From the NCBI RefSeq assembly GCF_029909975.1, contig NZ_CP094516.1, forward strand, positions 2,542,001 to 2,606,000: DNA of 64,000 bases, written 5' to 3'. The notes beneath the pieces are model-generated. The model saw nothing but the letters and a program-made list of their open reading frames with translations. It was not told the origin of the DNA and ran no database searches. This DNA comes from Bradyrhizobium sp. ISRA430 (lineage in GTDB: Bacteria; Pseudomonadota; Alphaproteobacteria; Rhizobiales; Xanthobacteraceae). The position numbers and the translations under genes were made by a program. Positions within the stretch are counted from its first letter, which is position 1. Every line of letters starts with the position of its first letter. This document shows positions 49,013-59,378 of the stretch, piece after piece.

Positions 49013-50614
49013 ATGTCAATAGGTCGTAGTCTGTTCGCGGCGACGCTTGCCGGTATGCTTGCGTTGACGCTCACGCCGGCGTCGAGCCAGACGCTGCGTT
49101 ACGCCAATCAGGGCGAGCTCAAGTCACTGGATCCCTACACGCTGAACGAAAGCACCACCCATGCCCACCTCGGTCACGTCTATGAGGGCCTGGTCGAACG
49201 CGACAAGGACCTGAAAATCATTCCGGCTCTGGCCGAAAGCTGGGAAACGCCCGAGCCGACCCGCTGGCGCTTCCATTTGCGCAAGGGCGTTAAATTCCAC
49301 AACGGCGATCCCTTCACCGCCGACGACGTGGTGTTCTCCGCCGAACGCGTCCGCGCGCAGGGCTCCAACCTGCTGAACCGCCTGCCGGCCGATGCCAAGG
49401 TCGTCAAGGTCGACGATTACACCGTCGATTTCATCCTCAGTTCGCCCAATCCCATCCTCATAGGGCAATGGGACGTCTGGTACATCATGGACAAAAAATG
49501 GGCGGAGGCGAACAACGCGGTGGCACCGACGCCGGCCGCAGCCACGACCCCGAGCTATGCCTCGCTGCACGCCAACGGCACCGGCCCCTTCATGATCGAG
49601 AGCCACCAGCCCGGCGTGAAGACCGTGTTCAAGGCCAATCCGAACTACTGGAAGAAGCCGGAACATAACCTCAAGGAGATCGTGTTTACCCCGATCGCAT
49701 CGGACGCCACGCGCGTGGCGGCGCTTCTGTCGGGCGAGGTCGACGTGATCGAGCCGGTTCCGATCCAGGATATCCAGCGCGTCAATGCAAGTCCCAACGC
49801 GACGGTGCTGTCCGGACCGGAACTGCGCACGATCTTCATCGGCATGGACCAGTCGCGCGACGAGCTCCTGTATTCGAACATCAAGGGCAAGAATCCGTTC
49901 AAGGACATCCGCGTACGCGAGGCTTTTTACAAGGCGATCGACGTCGAGTTGATCAAGAATCGCGTCATGCGCGGGCTCTCCACCCCGTCAGCCCTGATGA
50001 TCGCACCGGAGCTCTACCCGCTGTCGAAGGAATTCACGCGGCCGAAATTCGATCTCGAGGGCGCCAAGAAGCTGCTGACGGAGGCAGGCTATCCCGATGG
50101 TTTCGAGGTCACGATGGACTGTCCGAACGATCGCTACGTCAACGACGCCGCGATCTGCCAGGCCGTCGTCGGCATGCTCGCCCGCATCGGCGTCAAAGTG
50201 AACCTGCTGGCGCAGCCCAAGGCGCAGTATTTCGCCAAGGTGCTGAAGCCCGGCGGCTACAAGACTTCGTTCTTCCTCCTGGGCTGGACGCCCGCCACGA
50301 TGGATTCCCAGAACGTGCTGCACGACATCATGGGCTGTCGTGACGATCCGAAGGATCCCAACCGTGGCGAAGCCAATCTCGGCGGCTACTGCAACAAGCA
50401 GCTCGACGAGCTCACGGACAAGATTCTGGTTGAGCCCGACATGACCAAGCGCAATCTGCTGATCAAGCAGGCCTTCGAGATCGGCAACAAGGACTGGGCC
50501 TACATCCCGCTACATCAGCAGGCGCTGGCATGGGGCGTGTCCAAGAAGGTGAAACTGGTTCAGCGCGCGGACAACCAGGTCCTGCTGTACTGGGCCACCA
50601 AGCAGGAAGAATAG
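49013..50614 (+). CDS. Peptide/nickel-type ABC transporter substrate-binding protein (importer 1)
   Basis: A 533-residue SBP_bac_5 family protein with a Sec signal (about MSIGRSLFAATLAGMLALTL, cleavage near ASS-QTL). The mature start TLRYANQGELKSLDPYTLNES, the FHLRKGVKFHNGDPFTADDV motif and the C-terminal LGGYCNKQLDELTDKIL are family-typical. It captures di- or oligopeptides or a related solute in the periplasm. Start at ATG 49013, since the signal peptide begins there. It is the first gene of a long plus-strand run. A very stable hairpin follows it, before the permease genes. Confidence 0.9.
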   Translation: MSIGRSLFAATLAGMLALTLTPASSQTLRYANQGELKSLDPYTLNESTTHAHLGHVYEGLVERDKDLKIIPALAESWETPEPTRWRFHLRKGVKFHNGDPFTADDVVFSAERVRAQGSNLLNRLPADAKVVKVDDYTVDFILSSPNPILIGQWDVWYIMDKKWAEANNAVAPTPAAATTPSYASLHANGTGPFMIESHQPGVKTVFKANPNYWKKPEHNLKEIVFTPIASDATRVAALLSGEVDVIEPVPIQDIQRVNASPNATVLSGPELRTIFIGMDQSRDELLYSNIKGKNPFKDIRVREAFYKAIDVELIKNRVMRGLSTPSALMIAPELYPLSKEFTRPKFDLEGAKKLLTEAGYPDGFEVTMDCPNDRYVNDAAICQAVVGMLARIGVKVNLLAQPKAQYFAKVLKPGGYKTSFFLLGWTPATMDSQNVLHDIMGCRDDPKDPNRGEANLGGYCNKQLDELTDKILVEPDMTKRNLLIKQAFEIGNKDWAYIPLHQQALAWGVSKKVKLVQRADNQVLLYWATKQEE

Positions 50615-50630
50615 GTGCCGACGAGTTGTG

Positions 50631-50660
50631 AAGTCCCGGAAGCCTCGGCTTCCGGGACTT
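50631..50660 (+). other. Strong stem-loop between binding-protein and permease genes
   Basis: Arms AAGTCCCGGAAGCC (50631-50644) and GGCTTCCGGGACTT (50647-50660) are perfectly complementary over 14 bases around a TC turn. No T-run follows, so it is not a classical terminator. In ABC operons such hairpins after the binding-protein gene often protect its mRNA and give it an excess over the permeases. A second small hairpin, CACGTCT and AGACGTG (50689-50706), lies just before the ribosome site of the next gene. Confidence 0.8.
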
Positions 50661-50716
50661 GCCATTCGCACCTCACGCAAATGATGCGCACGTCTGAAGA
50701 GACGTGAAAGGACCAG

Positions 50717-51697
50717 ATGCTCGCTTTCACCCTTCGCAGGGCAATCCAGGCTATCGGCGTCATGATCGCCGTCGGGATCATCTCGTTCTCGATGTTCCGC
50801 TTCGCCGGCGATCCCGTGAACCAGATGGTGTCGATGGACACCTCGGGCGCCGAACGTGCCGCGATCCGCAAGTCGCTCGGCCTCGATGATCCCGTGATCG
50901 TGCAGTTCGGCCGCTATGTGGCCAACGCCGCCGAGTTCAAATTCGGCGTCTCCTATCAGTTCCGGCTGCCCGTATCGCAGCTCCTGTCGGAGCGGATGCC
51001 GGCGACGCTGGAACTGGCGGTCTGCGCCACCATTCTCGCGATGGTCTGCGGCATCCTGATGGGAGTCTATTCGGCGCTCCGCCGCGACACCTGGCTTGCT
51101 CATGCGTTCCAGGCGATCTCGCTGATCGGCATCTCGCTGCCGACCTTCCTAATCGGCATTCTCCTGATCTACCTGTTCTCGGTGACGCTCGGCTGGTTGC
51201 CCTCGTTCGGACGCGGCGAGGTCGTGCATATCGGCTGGTGGACGACGGGTCTTCTGACACTCTCAGGACTGAGGGCGTTGATCATGCCCTCGATCACGCT
51301 TGGCCTGTTCCAGATGACGCTGATCATGCGGCTGGTGCGCGCCGAGATGCTGGAAGTGATGCGCACCGACTACATCCGCTTCGCCCGCGCCCGCGGATTA
51401 ACCACCCGAGCCATCCATTTCGGTCACGCGCTGCGGAACACGCTGGTTCCGGTCATCACCGTCGCCGGCCTGCAATTTGGCTCGGTCATTGCCTTTGCCA
51501 TCATCACCGAGACCGTGTTCCAGTGGCCGGGAATGGGACTGTTGTTCGTGCAGGCCGTGCAGAATGTCGATATCCCGATCATGGCCGCCTATCTGATGAT
51601 GGTGTCCCTGATCTTCGTCACCATCAATCTCGTGGTTGATATCCTCTACACCATCGTCGACCCGCGTCTGCGCTCGACGGTCAGCCGGGCACACTAA
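50717..51697 (+). CDS. Peptide-type ABC transporter permease, DppB-like (importer 1)
   Basis: A 326-residue inner-membrane permease. The N-terminus LAFTLRRAIQAIGVMIAVGIISF is the DppB/OppB opening; the conserved cytoplasmic loop is EVMRTDYIRFARARGLTTRA, followed by HALRNTLVPVITVAG. AAAGGA lies 5 bases before the ATG. It pairs with the next gene, which begins one base after its stop, to form the channel of importer 1. Confidence 0.91.
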   Translation: MLAFTLRRAIQAIGVMIAVGIISFSMFRFAGDPVNQMVSMDTSGAERAAIRKSLGLDDPVIVQFGRYVANAAEFKFGVSYQFRLPVSQLLSERMPATLELAVCATILAMVCGILMGVYSALRRDTWLAHAFQAISLIGISLPTFLIGILLIYLFSVTLGWLPSFGRGEVVHIGWWTTGLLTLSGLRALIMPSITLGLFQMTLIMRLVRAEMLEVMRTDYIRFARARGLTTRAIHFGHALRNTLVPVITVAGLQFGSVIAFAIITETVFQWPGMGLLFVQAVQNVDIPIMAAYLMMVSLIFVTINLVVDILYTIVDPRLRSTVSRAH

Positions 51698-51698
51698 A

Positions 51699-52664
51699 AT
51701 GAGCGAAGCGATCGTCCCGCACAAGGTCGAAGATCGCGGCTCGCGCTCCGCCGCTGGCTGGTTCAAACGCGCGCTCGACAGCGACCTGTTCTACTCGTTC
51801 CGCCGCTCCAGGATCACCATGATCGCTGCCGGTGTGACGCTGCTGTTCTTCCTGCTCGCGATCTTCGCATCACTGTTTGCCGTGCAAAATCCGTTCGATC
51901 CGGCCCAGCTTCAGCTAATGAACTCGCGCATCTCGCCGCTGTGGACCGCCGATGGCCAGAGCCCGTTCCTGCTCGGCACCGATGAGCAGGGCCGCGACGT
52001 GCTCTCCGCGATCCTCTACGGCCTGCGCATCTCGCTCGTCGTCGGCGTGCTGGGCGTGTTCTTCTCGGGCGCGCTCGGCATCCTGCTCGGGCTGACGGCC
52101 GGCTATTTCGGCGGTGCCATCGACGGCTTGATCATGCGCATCGCCGACGTACAGCTCTCCTTCCCGGCGATCCTGATCGCGCTCCTGATCAACGGTATCG
52201 CCAAATCGGTGCTGGGGAACAGGCTCGACGAGATGAGCATGCTGGGCGTGCTAGTGCTCGCGATCGGCCTGAGTTTTTGGGTTCAATATGCCCGCACGGT
52301 GCGCGGCTCGGTGATGGTCGAGAAGAACAAGGACTATGTCGCCGCCGCGCAACTGATCGGCCTGCCTGCGCCGGTGATCATGCTGCGGCACGTGCTGCCG
52401 AACACGATGGGGCCGATCCTGGTCATCGCCACCATCAATCTCGCGCTTGCCATCATCACCGAGGCGACGCTGTCCTTCCTCGGCTCGGGCATGCCAGAGA
52501 CAATGCCGTCACTCGGCACGCTCATCCGCATCGGCAACAACTATCTGTTTGCGGGCGAATGGTGGATCGTCGCGTTCCCTGGCCTCGCGCTTGCCGCGCT
52601 GATCCTCTCCATCAACCTGCTCGGTGACTGGCTGCGCGACGCGCTCAACCCGAAACTCAGATGA
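51699..52664 (+). CDS. Peptide-type ABC transporter permease, DppC-like (importer 1)
   Basis: A 321-residue permease. FLLGTDEQGRDVLSAILYGLRISL is the DppC signature, and MVEKNKDYVAAAQLIGLPAPVIMLRHVLPNTMGP contains the loop that contacts the ATPase. Start at ATG 51699, one base after the previous stop. It forms the second half of the channel of importer 1. Confidence 0.91.
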   Translation: MSEAIVPHKVEDRGSRSAAGWFKRALDSDLFYSFRRSRITMIAAGVTLLFFLLAIFASLFAVQNPFDPAQLQLMNSRISPLWTADGQSPFLLGTDEQGRDVLSAILYGLRISLVVGVLGVFFSGALGILLGLTAGYFGGAIDGLIMRIADVQLSFPAILIALLINGIAKSVLGNRLDEMSMLGVLVLAIGLSFWVQYARTVRGSVMVEKNKDYVAAAQLIGLPAPVIMLRHVLPNTMGPILVIATINLALAIITEATLSFLGSGMPETMPSLGTLIRIGNNYLFAGEWWIVAFPGLALAALILSINLLGDWLRDALNPKLR

Positions 52665-52677
52665 ATACGCTTCGCTC

Positions 52678-53664
52678 ATGACCGAACCCGTCCTCTCCGT
52701 CCGCGATCTTCAGGTGGAGTTTGCCTCCCGCCGCGGCACCCTGCGCGCCATCGACGGCGTCTCCTTCGACATCGCCAAGGGCGAAGTGCTGGGCGTGGTC
52801 GGCGAGTCCGGCGCCGGCAAATCCGTGACCGGGCTCTCGGTGATCGGCCTGATCGATCCGCCCGGCCGCATCGCGGGCGGCGAGATCCGCCTGTCCGGCC
52901 TGCGCATCGACAATCTACCGCCGGAGGACATGCGCCGCGTCCGCGGCAAGCGCATCGGCATGATCTTTCAGGATCCCCTTACCTCGCTCAATCCGCTGTA
53001 CCGGATCGGCGAACAGATCGTGGAGACGATCCGCACCCACCTCGATCTTTCGGAGCAGGCTGCGCGCCGGCGTGCCATCGACCTGCTCGCCGAGGTCGGA
53101 ATCCCAGCGCCGGAGAAGCGCATCGACGGCTATCCGCACGAGTTCTCCGGCGGCATGCGCCAGCGCGTGGTGATTGCGCTCGCGATCTGCGCGGAGCCGG
53201 AGCTGATCATCGCGGACGAGCCGACCACCGCGCTCGACGTCTCCGTGCAGGCGCAGATCATCTCGCTGATCAAGCGGCTCGGGCGCGACCACGGCACCGC
53301 GGTGATGCTGGTGACACACGACATGGGCGTGATTGCGGAAACCTCCGACCGCGTCGCCGTGATGTATGCCGGCCGTATCGCCGAAATTGGCCCAGTGCAG
53401 GACGTCGTGAAAAACCCGTTGCACCCCTACGCCAAGGGCTTGATGGGCGCGATCCCGACGCTCGGGGGCGACGACAAGCGCCTGGTGCAGATTCCCGGAT
53501 CAATGCCGCGTCTCTCCGCGATCCCGCGCGGCTGCTCCTTCAACCCGCGCTGCGCGTTCGCCTTCGATCGCTGCCGCGTCGAGCGACCTGAGCCGCTGCC
53601 ACGGGGCGCGCAATCGGTCGCGTGCCATCTCTATGACAGCGTGCCGACGGAGAGCGCGGCATGA
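52678..53664 (+). CDS. Peptide-type ABC transporter ATPase, DppD-like (importer 1)
   Basis: A 328-residue ATPase: Walker A GESGAGKSVTG, Q-loop in IFQDPLTSLNPLY, signature FSGGMRQRV, Walker B LIIADEPTTALDV, and the switch His in LVTHDMGV. The C-terminal oligopeptide extension PRGCSFNPRCAFAFDRC has the cysteine pattern of DppD/OppD, which can carry an iron-sulfur cluster. Start at ATG 52678 as the family domain begins there. Its stop overlaps the next gene by four bases (ATGA). Confidence 0.92.
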   Translation: MTEPVLSVRDLQVEFASRRGTLRAIDGVSFDIAKGEVLGVVGESGAGKSVTGLSVIGLIDPPGRIAGGEIRLSGLRIDNLPPEDMRRVRGKRIGMIFQDPLTSLNPLYRIGEQIVETIRTHLDLSEQAARRRAIDLLAEVGIPAPEKRIDGYPHEFSGGMRQRVVIALAICAEPELIIADEPTTALDVSVQAQIISLIKRLGRDHGTAVMLVTHDMGVIAETSDRVAVMYAGRIAEIGPVQDVVKNPLHPYAKGLMGAIPTLGGDDKRLVQIPGSMPRLSAIPRGCSFNPRCAFAFDRCRVERPEPLPRGAQSVACHLYDSVPTESAA

Positions 53665-54650
53665 ATGGGCCCTTCGTCCAGGTCAGGAACCTCCGCCGCG
53701 TCTTCGACGTCTCGAAACCCTGGCTCAACCGCGTGCTCGAAGGGGGGCATCTCGAGTATCTCAAGGCGGTCGACAGCGTCACCTTCGATATCAGGAAAGG
53801 CGAGACCTTTGCGCTGGTCGGCGAATCCGGCTCGGGTAAGACCACGGTGGCGCGGATGGTTGTCGGCCTGCTGCCGCCGAGCTCCGGCAGCGTCTTGATC
53901 GACGGCGTCTCCATGACCGATCCGCGGCAGGCGCCAGCACGGCGAAAGCTGCGCCGCCGCATCCAGATGATCTTCCAGGACCCGTATGCGAGCCTGAACC
54001 CGCGCTTCCGGGTCGACGCCATCATCGCCGAGCCGATCCGCGCCTTCGACCTGATCCAGGGCGAGCGCGACATCCAGGCCCGCGTCGGCGAGCTGCTCAG
54101 CCTCGTCGGCCTGCATCCCGACGACCGGCTCAAATATCCGCACGAGTTTTCCGGCGGCCAGCGCCAGCGCATCGCGATCGCGCGGGCGCTTGCCTCCGAT
54201 GCCGAATTCATCGTCTGCGACGAGCCGACCTCGGCGCTCGACGTCTCGGTGCAGGCGCAGATCCTGAACCTGATGCGCGACCTCCAGGACAAGTTCGGCC
54301 TGACCTACATGTTCATCAGCCACAATCTGGCCGTCGTCCGCCACATGGCGAGCCGTGTCGGCGTGATGTATCTCGGCCGCATCGTCGAGATCGCGGAGGG
54401 GCGCGAACTGTTCGCGCACCCCCGCATGCCCTACACCAAGATGCTGTTGGGCGCCGTGCCCGATCTCGCGATGAGCGGCCGCCAGCGCATTCCGGTGAAG
54501 GGCGAGATCCCGAATCCGATCGATCCGCCGCCCGGCTGCGCCTTCAACCCGCGCTGCCCGCTGGCATTCGATCTCTGTCGCAAGGAAACCCCGGAACTCA
54601 TCGACGGCGTCGCCTGCCACGCGGTTAACACCACGCCGGTCCCGGCGTGA
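53661..54650 (+). CDS. Peptide-type ABC transporter ATPase, DppF-like (importer 1)
   Basis: A 329-residue ATPase: Walker A GESGSGKTTVA, IFQDPYASLNPRF, signature FSGGQRQRI, Walker B FIVCDEPTSALDV, switch FISHNLAV, and the Cys-containing C-terminal region PPGCAFNPRCPLAF. It pairs with the DppD-like protein encoded immediately upstream. The gene overlaps it by ATGA and is followed after about 85 bases by the gamma-glutamyltransferase-like gene. Confidence 0.92.
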   Translation: MNGPFVQVRNLRRVFDVSKPWLNRVLEGGHLEYLKAVDSVTFDIRKGETFALVGESGSGKTTVARMVVGLLPPSSGSVLIDGVSMTDPRQAPARRKLRRRIQMIFQDPYASLNPRFRVDAIIAEPIRAFDLIQGERDIQARVGELLSLVGLHPDDRLKYPHEFSGGQRQRIAIARALASDAEFIVCDEPTSALDVSVQAQILNLMRDLQDKFGLTYMFISHNLAVVRHMASRVGVMYLGRIVEIAEGRELFAHPRMPYTKMLLGAVPDLAMSGRQRIPVKGEIPNPIDPPPGCAFNPRCPLAFDLCRKETPELIDGVACHAVNTTPVPA

Positions 54651-54736
54651 CGCGCGCGTGCCATGCGGCCGGTGCATTGGCGACCCCGCACGGCCTGTGA
54701 TCAATTGCGCGCGCCGCAAATGAGGTAACGAAGTCC

Positions 54737-56542
54737 ATGACCAGCAAAATCAATCCCGATCCCTTCACGACCAGGCCCGAAATCGAAGGCACGTTCGGGG
54801 TCGTCGCCTCCACGCATTGGATCGCAACCGCCGTCGGCATGGCCACGCTGGAAAAGGGCGGCAATGCCTTCGATGCCGGTGTCGCCACCGCCTTCACCTT
54901 GCAGGTGGTCGAGCCGCATCTGAACGGCCCCGGCGGCGACGTGCCGATCATCGTGCATGATGTGAAACGCAGTCGCACCGAAGTGATCTGCGGCCAGGGA
55001 CCGGCGCCGGCCCGCGCCACCATCGCCCATTACAGGAGCGAAGGCCTCGACATGGTGCCCGGCACCGGCCTGCTCGCGGCCTGCGTTCCTGGCACCTTCG
55101 AATCCTGGATGCTGCTATTGCGGGACTACGGCACGCTACGCGTGCGCGACGTGCTGGAGCCCGCCATCTCCTATGCGCGTGATGGCTATCCGCTGGTCGA
55201 ACGGGCCTGCGCCACGATCCAGACCGTCGAGCAACTGTTTCGCAAGCACTGGCCGACCTCGGCCGCAGTCTACCTGCCGAATGGCGAGGTGCCGAAGCCC
55301 GGTACGCTCTTCAGCAACAAGACGCTGGCCGCTACCTACGCGCGGATCCTGAGCGAAGCCGAGAGTGGCGGCGGTGGCCGCGAAGCCGAGATCGAGCGCG
55401 CGCGAAAGGCCTGGTCGCAAGGCTTCGTTGCCGAAGCCATCGACAAATTCTGCCGCACCCAGGAGGTCATGGACGTCAGCGGCTCGCCGCATCGCGGCGT
55501 GCTCTCGGGCGACGACATGGCGCGCTGGCAGCCGACGATCGAGGCCCCGCTCACCTACGATTACGGCCGGTACGCCGTCTGCAAGGCGGGCGTCTGGAGC
55601 CAGGGCCCGGTGACGCTCCAACAGCTCGCGCTGCTGAAGGGTTTTGCGCTCGACGGGCTCGATCCGACTGGACCGGAATTCATCCATCTCCAGATCGAAT
55701 GCGCCAAACTTGCATTCGCGGACCGCGAAAAGTTCTACGGCGATCCCAAGTTCAACGAGATCCCGATCGCGACGCTGCTGTCGGATGCCTATAACGACGA
55801 GCGCCGCAAGCTCGTCACTGACAAGGCCTCGCTCGATTTTCGACCAGGCTCGGTCGAGGGCTTCGGCGGCGTGGTCAAGCTGCGGCGCGCCGAGGGGCAG
55901 CGCGAGGCGGTCGGTGCGCTCGGTGCCGGCGAGCCGACGGTGGGGCGCTTCGGCGAGGTACGCGGCGACACCGTGCATTTCGACATCATCGACAAGGCTG
56001 GCAACATGGTCTCCTCGACGCCATCGGGCGGCTGGCTGCAATCCTCGCCCGTGATTCCGGAGCTCGGCTTCTGTCTCGGCAGCCGCGCGCAGATGTTCTG
56101 GCTGGAGGAAGGCCATCCCGCTTCGCTTGCGCCGGGCAAGCGGCCGCGCACCACGCTCTCGCCGACCATGGCGCTGCGCGACGGCGAACCGTATCTAGCC
56201 TGGGGCTCGCCAGGCGGCGACCAGCAGGATCAATGGATCACGCAGTTCTTCCTGCGGCACGTCCACTGCAACCTCAACCTCCAGGAGGCGATCGACGCGC
56301 CGGCATGGCATTCCGAGCACTTCCCTATCTCGTTCTGGCCCCGCACAGCGCGCCCCGGCGTGCTCGTGGTCGAGAACCGCGTGCCCAAGGCAACGATCGA
56401 GAACCTGCGGGAGCGCGGACATGTCGTAGAGGTCGGCCCGGACTGGTCGGAAGGCCGCCTCACCGCGGCCTCGCGCGTCGGCCCGCGCCGCCGCGCCGCC
56501 GCCAACCCGCGCGGCATGCAGGGCTACGCGGCGGGACGCTGA
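54737..56542 (+). CDS. Gamma-glutamyltransferase family protein, without signal peptide
   Basis: A 601-residue Ntn-hydrolase of the gamma-glutamyltransferase family. GVVASTHWIATAVGMATLEKGGNAFDAGVA is the typical beginning, VEPHLNGPGGDVPIIVHD corresponds to the substrate loop, and the autoprocessing nucleophile is predicted at T412 in VRGDTVHFDIIDKAGN, with STPSGGWLQSSP after it. Normal GGTs are exported, but this protein begins MTSKINPDPFTTRPEIEGTF with no hydrophobic signal, so it is predicted cytoplasmic. It lies between two peptide-type importers; a role in splitting imported gamma-glutamyl compounds or cephalosporin-like amides is inferred. Confidence 0.9.
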   Translation: MTSKINPDPFTTRPEIEGTFGVVASTHWIATAVGMATLEKGGNAFDAGVATAFTLQVVEPHLNGPGGDVPIIVHDVKRSRTEVICGQGPAPARATIAHYRSEGLDMVPGTGLLAACVPGTFESWMLLLRDYGTLRVRDVLEPAISYARDGYPLVERACATIQTVEQLFRKHWPTSAAVYLPNGEVPKPGTLFSNKTLAATYARILSEAESGGGGREAEIERARKAWSQGFVAEAIDKFCRTQEVMDVSGSPHRGVLSGDDMARWQPTIEAPLTYDYGRYAVCKAGVWSQGPVTLQQLALLKGFALDGLDPTGPEFIHLQIECAKLAFADREKFYGDPKFNEIPIATLLSDAYNDERRKLVTDKASLDFRPGSVEGFGGVVKLRRAEGQREAVGALGAGEPTVGRFGEVRGDTVHFDIIDKAGNMVSSTPSGGWLQSSPVIPELGFCLGSRAQMFWLEEGHPASLAPGKRPRTTLSPTMALRDGEPYLAWGSPGGDQQDQWITQFFLRHVHCNLNLQEAIDAPAWHSEHFPISFWPRTARPGVLVVENRVPKATIENLRERGHVVEVGPDWSEGRLTAASRVGPRRRAAANPRGMQGYAAGR

Positions 56543-56553
56543 CGGATAACGAC

Positions 56554-57260
56554 ATGACCTGGTCGATCATCGCGCGCGATCCTGCCACCGGCCAGTTCGG
56601 CATTGCGGTTGCAACGCGCTTCTTCGCCGTCGGCGCCCGCGTTCCCTTCATCGCGGCCGGCCTCGGCGCCATCGCGACACAGGCTTTCGTCAATCCCTAT
56701 TACGGCATCGATGGCGTCAAGCTCTTGCGCGAGGGCCTGAACGCCCACGACGTCCTGGCCGCCCTGCTCGCCACCGATGACGGCCGCGAAAGCCGGCAGG
56801 TGCACATCATGGATGCGAGCGGCGCGATCGCGGCGCATACGGGCCGTGACTGTACCGGCTGGTGTGGCCAAATCGCGGGCAGCGGCCTTTCCCTCGCCGG
56901 CAACATGCTTACGGGGCCCGACGTGCTCGACGAGACGGCCAAGACGTACATCGCCAATGACGGCCTGCCCTTCCCGCGCCGCCTGCTCGCGGCCATGCGC
57001 GCAGGCGAGGCCGCCGGCGGCGACAAGCGCGGCAAGCAATCCGCCGCGCTCCTGATCCACGGCGAAGAGGAATGGCCGGCGCTCGATTTGCGCGCCGACG
57101 ATCATTCCGACCCGCTCGGCGAGCTCGAGCGGCTCGAGCAAGTCAGTCACGAGGTCTGGGTGCACTTCCGCGACTCGCTCCCGACGCGGCAGAACCCGGC
57201 CGGGAACACCGATCGCAGCGTCATAGACGCCAGCATCGCGGCCGCGCGCGCGAAAGTCCA

Positions 57261-57264
<4 letters not shown>
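56554..57264 (+). CDS. DUF1028 family protein
   Basis: A 236-residue protein. The N-terminus TWSIIARDPATGQFGIAVATRFFAVGARVPF with GLGAIATQAFVNPYYG is diagnostic of DUF1028, a family placed with Ntn-hydrolases. HIMDASGAIAAHTGRDCTGWCGQIAG and SLAGNMLTG are also conserved. Its activity is not established; it is often found beside peptide importers and gamma-glutamyltransferase-like genes, as here. It starts 11 bases after that gene and its stop overlaps the next ATPase gene as ATGA. A peptidase or amidase acting on imported peptides is plausible. Confidence 0.88.
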
Positions 57265-58246
<982 letters not shown>

Positions 58247-58250
<4 letters not shown>

Positions 58251-59356
58251 TGGCGCTGCTCGAGGTCGAAAACCTGGTCAAGCATTTCGTGGTCGAGCGT
58301 TCGCTGCTTGGCCGTCCGAAAGCCTTCATCAAGGCGGTCGATGGCGTCAGTTTCACGCTCGAGGCGGGCAAGACGCTCGCCCTCGTCGGCGAATCCGGTT
58401 GCGGCAAGTCGACGGTCAGCCGCCTCGTGCTGCGGCTGATCGAGCCGGACGCCGGGTCGATCCGCTTCGACGGCGGCGACCTGCTCTCTCTCGACGCCGG
58501 CGCCTTGCGTGCATTCCGTCGCCAGGCGCAGATCATTTTTCAAGACCCCTACGCGTCGCTCAACCCGCGCATGACGGTCGGCCAGATCCTCACCGAGCCG
58601 CTGGCTTTGCACGATCTTGTGCCGCCGCCGCAGCGGCGCGCGCGTGTCGATGAGCTATTGCGGCTGGTCGGGCTGGAGCCACGGCTGGCGCGGCGCTATC
58701 CGCACGAATTCTCCGGCGGCCAGCGCCAGCGCATCGCGATTGCACGCGCTCTCGCGGTCGAGCCGAAGCTGATCATCTGCGACGAGCCGGTCTCGGCGCT
58801 GGATGTCTCGATCCGCTCGCAGATCCTCAACCTTCTGCGCGGGCTCCAGGGTCGGCTCGGACTTGCCTACATCTTCGTCTCGCATGACCTCGCGGTGGTC
58901 AAGCACATCGCCGATCGCGTCGCGGTGATGAATCTCGGGAGCATCGTCGAGGAAGCCGACGCGGACGCCCTGTTCGCCGCACCACGCCATCCCTATAGCC
59001 GCGCGCTGCTGTCCGCGATCCCCCTGCCGCAACCCCACGCCAAGCGCACGACGGTCCTGCTGGAGGGCGAGATCCCGAGCGCGCTCAATCCGCCGTCGGG
59101 CTGCCGCTTCCACACCCGCTGCCCGTTCGTGGTCGCGCGCTGCCGCACCACATCGCCGGAGCTGCTGGCTGACGACACAGGCCATGCCACCGCCTGTCAT
59201 CGCGTCGCCGAGCTGCCGTCCGCCGAGGCCATTCTGCCGACCGCGGGCGGCTTTTCGCCGGCGCTGGCAAAATTGGTCGCAGCTTTCAGCCAAAAGGCGG
59301 AAGGCGGAACCGCTTCCGGGGTTGGTATACATGGTGCAACGCCTACAACGACGTAG
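58247..59356 (+). CDS. Peptide-type ABC transporter ATPase, DppF-like (importer 2)
   Basis: A 369-residue ATPase: Walker A GESGCGKSTVS, IFQDPYASLNPRM, signature FSGGQRQRI, Walker B LIICDEPVSALDV (Val replaces the usual Thr after Pro), switch FVSHDLAV, and PSGCRFHTRCPFVVARC. It is about 40 residues longer at the C-terminus than importer 1's counterpart, with a low-complexity tail. It overlaps the upstream ATPase gene by ATGA. ATG at 58247 and 58250 are both possible starts. Confidence 0.92.
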
Positions 59357-59378
59357 CCGCAGCAATGGGGACTGTCCG

